Positions 7,575 through 9,902 of a DNA stretch of 9,902 bases are shown here, piece by piece. The translations under genes and the position numbers were made by a program. Source of the stretch: an uncultured Terriglobus sp. (GTDB taxonomy: Bacteria; Acidobacteriota; Terriglobia; Terriglobales; Acidobacteriaceae); contig CALMRM010000307.1 of NCBI GenBank assembly GCA_937871605.1, positions 8,723-18,624 of the forward strand. Direction: 5' to 3'. How positions within the stretch are numbered: the first letter of the stretch is position 1; every line of letters starts with the position of its first letter. The notes beneath the pieces are model-generated. The model made no database searches, had not been told where the DNA came from, and saw nothing but the letters and a program-made list of their open reading frames with translations.

Positions 7575-7603
7575 TTGGAGAAACTCCTGTCCTGAGATAA
7601 AAA
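7575..7603 (+). promoter_or_regulatory. Candidate sigma70-type promoter
   Basis: TTGGAG (7575-7580) and TAAAAA (7598-7603) each match the -35 and -10 consensus at four of six positions, with the ideal 17-base spacing. Transcription would start near 7610, just before the stem at 7619 and about 115 bases ahead of the small ORF at 7724. Such matches are common by chance; the neighbouring palindrome raises the likelihood slightly. Confidence 0.3.
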
Positions 7604-7618
7604 AGTCCGTCCGTGCCC

Positions 7619-7672
7619 GACCTGCTCTCCGTAGTCTTACCTCTGATGTGTGTCAATAGGAGTTAGCAGGTC
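7619..7672. other. Bulged 12-bp stem-loop
   Basis: GACCTGCT (7619-7626) pairs perfectly with AGCAGGTC (7665-7672). CTCC (7627-7630) pairs with GGAG (7659-7662), leaving a 2-base TT bulge on the 3' arm and a 28-base loop. It could form in RNA from either strand: as a leader of the small + strand ORF, or within the phoU 3' untranslated region on the - strand. No known riboswitch class was recognised. Confidence 0.45.
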
Positions 7673-7723
7673 AGTCTCAAGCGGCAGACGGCGTGCACCT
7701 ACACGAAGAGGACAACGTTCAAG

Positions 7724-7816
7724 ATGGCTCGTAAGAAGAGCGCGTGCTCACAGCCGCACATGTTCAGGCTGAACGGTGTCCGCAACCGGACGAGCTGTCG
7801 TCGTTACCGTACCTAA
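7724..7816 (+). CDS. Possible 30-residue strongly basic small protein
   Basis: ATG 7724 to TAA 7814-7816 encodes 30 residues starting M-A-R-K-K-S-A-C. The peptide has seven Arg, two Lys, no Asp or Glu, and Cys at 8 and 25, giving a net charge of about +9. A purine-rich AGAGGA (7707-7712) lies 11 bases upstream, a somewhat long spacing. Its last 4 bases overlap the end of phoU on the opposite strand; the rest is intergenic, so most of it is not the shadow of a known gene. It lies downstream of the candidate operator, promoter and stem-loop. I do not recognise the sequence. It could be a small nucleic-acid-binding or leader peptide, or simply a chance ORF, which is quite likely at this length. 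Confidence 0.25.
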   Translation: MARKKSACSQPHMFRLNGVRNRTSCRRYRT

Positions 7817-8496
7817 TTGTCTTGCACTTGTGTGGGAGTCGCTCCTTGGTGCCGAACATCATCACCTTGGATCCAAAAGATTACGTCTTCAGCGATGTTG
7901 GTAGCGTGATCACCCACTCGCTCAAGGTTACGCGAGATCACCAGCGTGTTGAACGCCTGCGAGGTAAGCTCTGGCTGGCGCTGAATAAGCGTTGCGAGTG
8001 TGCCAAAACTTTGTTTATTCAAGTCGTCGACCTCGTCATCCGCCAGCAAGACGGATTGCGCAAGTGCCGCATCTCCCAAAAGGAACGCCTGCAGCGCGTT
8101 GCGGATCATGGAGATGGACACTTTCGCCAGCCTTGGGATATCGACAGGCATCTGGGCAGGAGGAAGTGCGGCCAGTTCTTTAACGCGGGCAGCAATGCTT
8201 ACTGCCTGGTCACCCACACGCTCCAAATCAGACTTAATGCGAATGACGGACAGAATGAGCCGCAAATCTCCAGCCATTGGCTGTTCGGTCGCGAGCAGGT
8301 CGAGGGCAAAACGATCAATGTCACGCTCCATGTGGTTAATCATGGGCTCGCTTTGAAAAACGAGCTCACAAAGCTGCAGATCCTGAGATTCGTATGCCTC
8401 CGTGGATCGCTGGATGCCTTGCTCCACCATGCTTGCCATCACAAGCAGGCGTTCCTTCAGTTCGGCAAGCTTCTGGTGATAATTGATGCGAATCAA
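7813..8496 (-). CDS. phoU: Phosphate transport/Pho regulon accessory protein PhoU
   Basis: This 227-residue helical protein has the two-fold PhoU repeat: L-E-R-V-G-D at about 91-96 and again at about 191-196, exactly 100 residues apart. The second copy continues H-A-T-N-I-A-E-D. These are the acidic motifs that bind metal clusters in each three-helix bundle. PhoU is a cytoplasmic regulator that restrains the PstSCAB importer and mediates inhibition of the PhoR sensor kinase when phosphate is plentiful. The start is TTG at 8496, supported by GGGAGG (8502-8507) 5 bases upstream. It overlaps the pstB stop as TTGA, indicating translational coupling. The length is normal for the family (about 220-240). 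It is the last gene of the operon visible here. Confidence 0.95.
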   Translation of the reverse strand: MIRINYHQKLAELKERLLVMASMVEQGIQRSTEAYESQDLQLCELVFQSEPMINHMERDIDRFALDLLATEQPMAGDLRLILSVIRIKSDLERVGDQAVSIAARVKELAALPPAQMPVDIPRLAKVSISMIRNALQAFLLGDAALAQSVLLADDEVDDLNKQSFGTLATLIQRQPELTSQAFNTLVISRNLERVGDHATNIAEDVIFWIQGDDVRHQGATPTQVQDN

Positions 8497-9251
8497 CCGA
8501 ACCTCCCAGTGATGTAATCTTCGGTACGTTTGTCTGAGGGGTTGGTAAAGATCTTTTCGGTCGCGTCAAACTCGACCATGACCCCAGAAAGGAAGAATCC
8601 GGTTTGCTCCGCCACGCGCGCAGCCTGCTGCATGTTGTGGGTCACGATGACGATGGTGTACTCGCGCTTCAGATCAAAGATAAGATCTTCGATCTTGGAA
8701 GTGGAGACAGGATCCAGTGCGCTCGCCGGTTCGTCCATCAGCAGCACCTCAGGGTCCACAGCCAAGGCGCGCGCAATACAGAGACGCTGCTGCTGGCCGC
8801 CTGACAGACTCGCTCCAGACTTCTTCCGAAGGTCGTCCTTGACTTCGTTCCACAAGGCAGCTTGCTTGAGCGAACGCTCTACAACTTCGTCCAGCACACG
8901 CCGCTTGCGAAAGCCGTTCAGGCGCAATCCGCTGGCCACATTGTCATAGATTGACATGGTAGGGAAGGGGTTCGGCCGCTGAAACACCATGCCTACTCGG
9001 CGGCGCACCTCCACCGGAGAAGCAGACGTGTAGATGTTGACATCTCCCATCTCGATGGTTCCCTCAACGCGCGCACCGGGTGTTGTTTCGTGCATGCGGT
9101 TCAGGCAGCGTACAAAGGTAGACTTGCCACAGCCGGACGGTCCAATCAGCGCGGTCGCCTTGTTGGCTGGAATGTGGAGGCTCACGTCCTTCAGCGTGTG
9201 GGTCGTGCCATACCACGCGTTCACATGCTCCACTCGAATGTTGACACCCAC
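8493..9251 (-). CDS. pstB: Phosphate ABC transporter ATP-binding protein PstB
   Basis: This 252-residue ABC ATPase energises high-affinity phosphate import through the PstC/PstA channel. Visible motifs are Walker A G-P-S-G-C-G-K-S-T (about 37-45), the Q-loop in V-F-Q-R-P-N-P-F-P (Gln about 91), signature L-S-G-G-Q-Q-Q-R (about 149-156), Walker B V-L-L-M-D-E-P (about 169-175) and the H-loop His in V-T-H-N-M-Q-Q-A (about 205). R-P-N-P-F-P and E-D-Y-I-T-G-R-F-G at the C-terminus are characteristic of PstB. GTG 9251 is chosen because a perfect AGGAGG (9260-9265) lies 8 bases upstream, and it gives the usual family length. A longer in-frame TTG at 9287 would overlap pstA. One base separates it from the pstA stop, and its own stop overlaps the phoU start. 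Confidence 0.96.
   Translation of the reverse strand: MGVNIRVEHVNAWYGTTHTLKDVSLHIPANKATALIGPSGCGKSTFVRCLNRMHETTPGARVEGTIEMGDVNIYTSASPVEVRRRVGMVFQRPNPFPTMSIYDNVASGLRLNGFRKRRVLDEVVERSLKQAALWNEVKDDLRKKSGASLSGGQQQRLCIARALAVDPEVLLMDEPASALDPVSTSKIEDLIFDLKREYTIVIVTHNMQQAARVAEQTGFFLSGVMVEFDATEKIFTNPSDKRTEDYITGRFG
8502..8507 (-). promoter_or_regulatory. Ribosome binding site of phoU
   Basis: GGGAGG on the - strand lies inside the last pstB codons, 5 bases before TTG 8496. It supports the rare TTG start of phoU, which has no better alternative nearby. Confidence 0.7.
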
Positions 9252-9252
9252 G

Positions 9253-9902
9253 CTAACGTCCTCCTGCAAGGCTATTCCGCGCCGCAAAAAGACGCACCAA
9301 CGTAACCGAAATCATGATCAGGACAATCAGCACCAAGGCGCCGGCCCACGCCAGTCGCTGCCATTCGTCATACGGCGACACCGCATACGTGTAGATCTGC
9401 AACGGCACCGCAGCCATGGGCTGGTTCAAATTCAAACTCCAGAACTGGTTGCCAAATGCCGTAAACAGCAGCGGAGCCGTTTCACCTGCAACGCGCGCGA
9501 AGGCCAGCATGCATCCCGTGATAATGCCCGGCGAGGCCGCGCGAAGGCTGACCGACAGGATCGTTCGCCACTGCGGGATACCAAGTCCCAGAGCCGCCTC
9601 GCGCAGAGCAGTTGGAACGGTAGCCAGCATCTCTTCCGTCGTGCGCGTTACGGTTGGCACCATCATGATCGCCAACGCAATGCCGCCCGCCAACGCAGAA
9701 AAGTGATGCTGCTTGCTAACGATGAGGCTATACGCCACGATACCCATGACAATGGAAGGCACACCGTTCAGCACATCTGCAGTAAAGCGAACGGCGTGGC
9801 CTACCCAGCTTCCACGACCATATTCCGCGAGGTATACGCCGGCAGCAATACCCAGCGGAATGCCTCCTAGGCTCGCAACCAGCAGGATGATCCCGGACCC
9901 CA
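9253..9902 (-). CDS. pstA: Phosphate ABC transporter permease PstA (N-terminus outside window)
   Basis: 215 codons are visible, from the window edge (first full codon at 9900) to TAG at 9255-9253. The frame begins inside a membrane segment (I-I-L-L-V-A-S-L-G-G-I-P-L-G) and continues with Y-L-A-E-Y-G-R-G-S-W, then D-V-L-N-G-V-P-S-I-V-M-G, blocks typical of PstA. The cytoplasmic coupling loop that docks on PstB is E-A-A-L-G-L-G-I-P-Q-W-R-T-I. R-V-A-G-E-T-A-P-L-L-F-T-A and a final hydrophobic segment (A-G-A-L-V-L-I-V-L-I-M-I-S-V) complete the permease. About five membrane segments are visible. PstA pairs with PstC as the inner-membrane channel. pstC and pstS would be expected upstream, beyond the window. 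Confidence 0.95.
   Translation of the reverse strand, partial: GSGIILLVASLGGIPLGIAAGVYLAEYGRGSWVGHAVRFTADVLNGVPSIVMGIVAYSLIVSKQHHFSALAGGIALAIMMVPTVTRTTEEMLATVPTALREAALGLGIPQWRTILSVSLRAASPGIITGCMLAFARVAGETAPLLFTAFGNQFWSLNLNQPMAAVPLQIYTYAVSPYDEWQRLAWAGALVLIVLIMISVTLVRLFAARNSLAGGR
9260..9265 (-). promoter_or_regulatory. Ribosome binding site of pstB
   Basis: A perfect AGGAGG on the - strand lies within the last codons of pstA, 8 bases before GTG 9251. It decides the pstB start. Confidence 0.75.

Larger units (their letters stand above)
7469..7812. other. Intergenic region between the terminator and phoU
   Basis: These 344 bases hold no conserved gene that I recognise on either strand. They contain a CCTGTGTTAC direct repeat, a 20-base palindrome, a candidate + strand promoter, a bulged 12-bp stem and most of a small basic ORF, each listed separately. 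On the - strand the stretch would be the phoU 3' untranslated region. I found no tRNA, 4.5S, tmRNA or RNase P signature in it. Confidence 0.5.

Noticed and set aside
7409..7600. 63-codon + strand ORF with a good GGGGGAGGG ribosome-like site 6 bases before ATG
   Set aside because: It runs straight through the terminator hairpin and the CCTGTGTTAC repeats. Third-position GC is near one half, unlike the surrounding genes, and no family resemblance is visible. Kept as a remote possibility only.
7437..7680. 6S, SRP, tmRNA or known riboswitch
   Set aside because: I looked for characteristic conserved segments on both strands and found none. The stems present do not match a class I recognise.
1..9902. 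CRISPR arrays, tRNA/rRNA genes, transposases, integrases or insertion-sequence ends
   Set aside because: No repeat-spacer pattern, tRNA cloverleaf, mobile-element gene or terminal inverted repeat was seen. The window looks like ordinary chromosomal DNA.

Overview
The window looks like a chromosomal piece of a GC-rich soil bacterium, most likely an acidobacterium of the Terriglobus/Granulicella/Edaphobacter type. That placement rests on recognising the protein families (a GH28 with a Tat signal, a secreted PQQ-like beta-propeller carrying an FN3 domain, a large secreted GH2). It is inference from memory, not a database match.

Positions 1-4123 (+ strand) hold three consecutive genes: the C-terminal part of a GH27 alpha-galactosidase, a GH28 pectinase-like gene interrupted by one in-frame TGA, and a secreted beta-propeller/FN3 protein. 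Positions 4206-7103 (- strand, convergent) hold a complete secreted GH2 beta-galactosidase-type enzyme. Together these read as a locus for degrading galactose-containing plant polysaccharides (galactomannan, pectin side chains). The enzymes carry export signals and would act in the periplasm or outside the cell. The GH28 is the damaged member: 283 codons, a stop, then about 260 further intact codons in the same frame.

Positions 7104-7812 are about 700 bases without a convincing long gene. On the - strand they hold a good Rho-independent terminator (7437-7468). They also hold a 20-base near-perfect palindrome (7545-7564), a candidate + strand promoter (7575-7603), a bulged 12-bp stem (7619-7672) and a 30-codon strongly basic ORF (7724-7816, +). 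The last four lie in a sensible order for a small regulated transcription unit, but this is unproven.

Positions 7813-9902 (- strand) are the distal part of a phosphate-transport operon in the order pstA (partial, runs off the window), pstB, phoU. The genes are tightly packed: 1 base separates pstA from pstB, and pstB and phoU share a TTGA stop/start overlap. PstA and PstB form the membrane channel and ATPase of the high-affinity phosphate importer, and PhoU links its activity to Pho signalling. This operon has no evident functional link to the sugar genes beside it.
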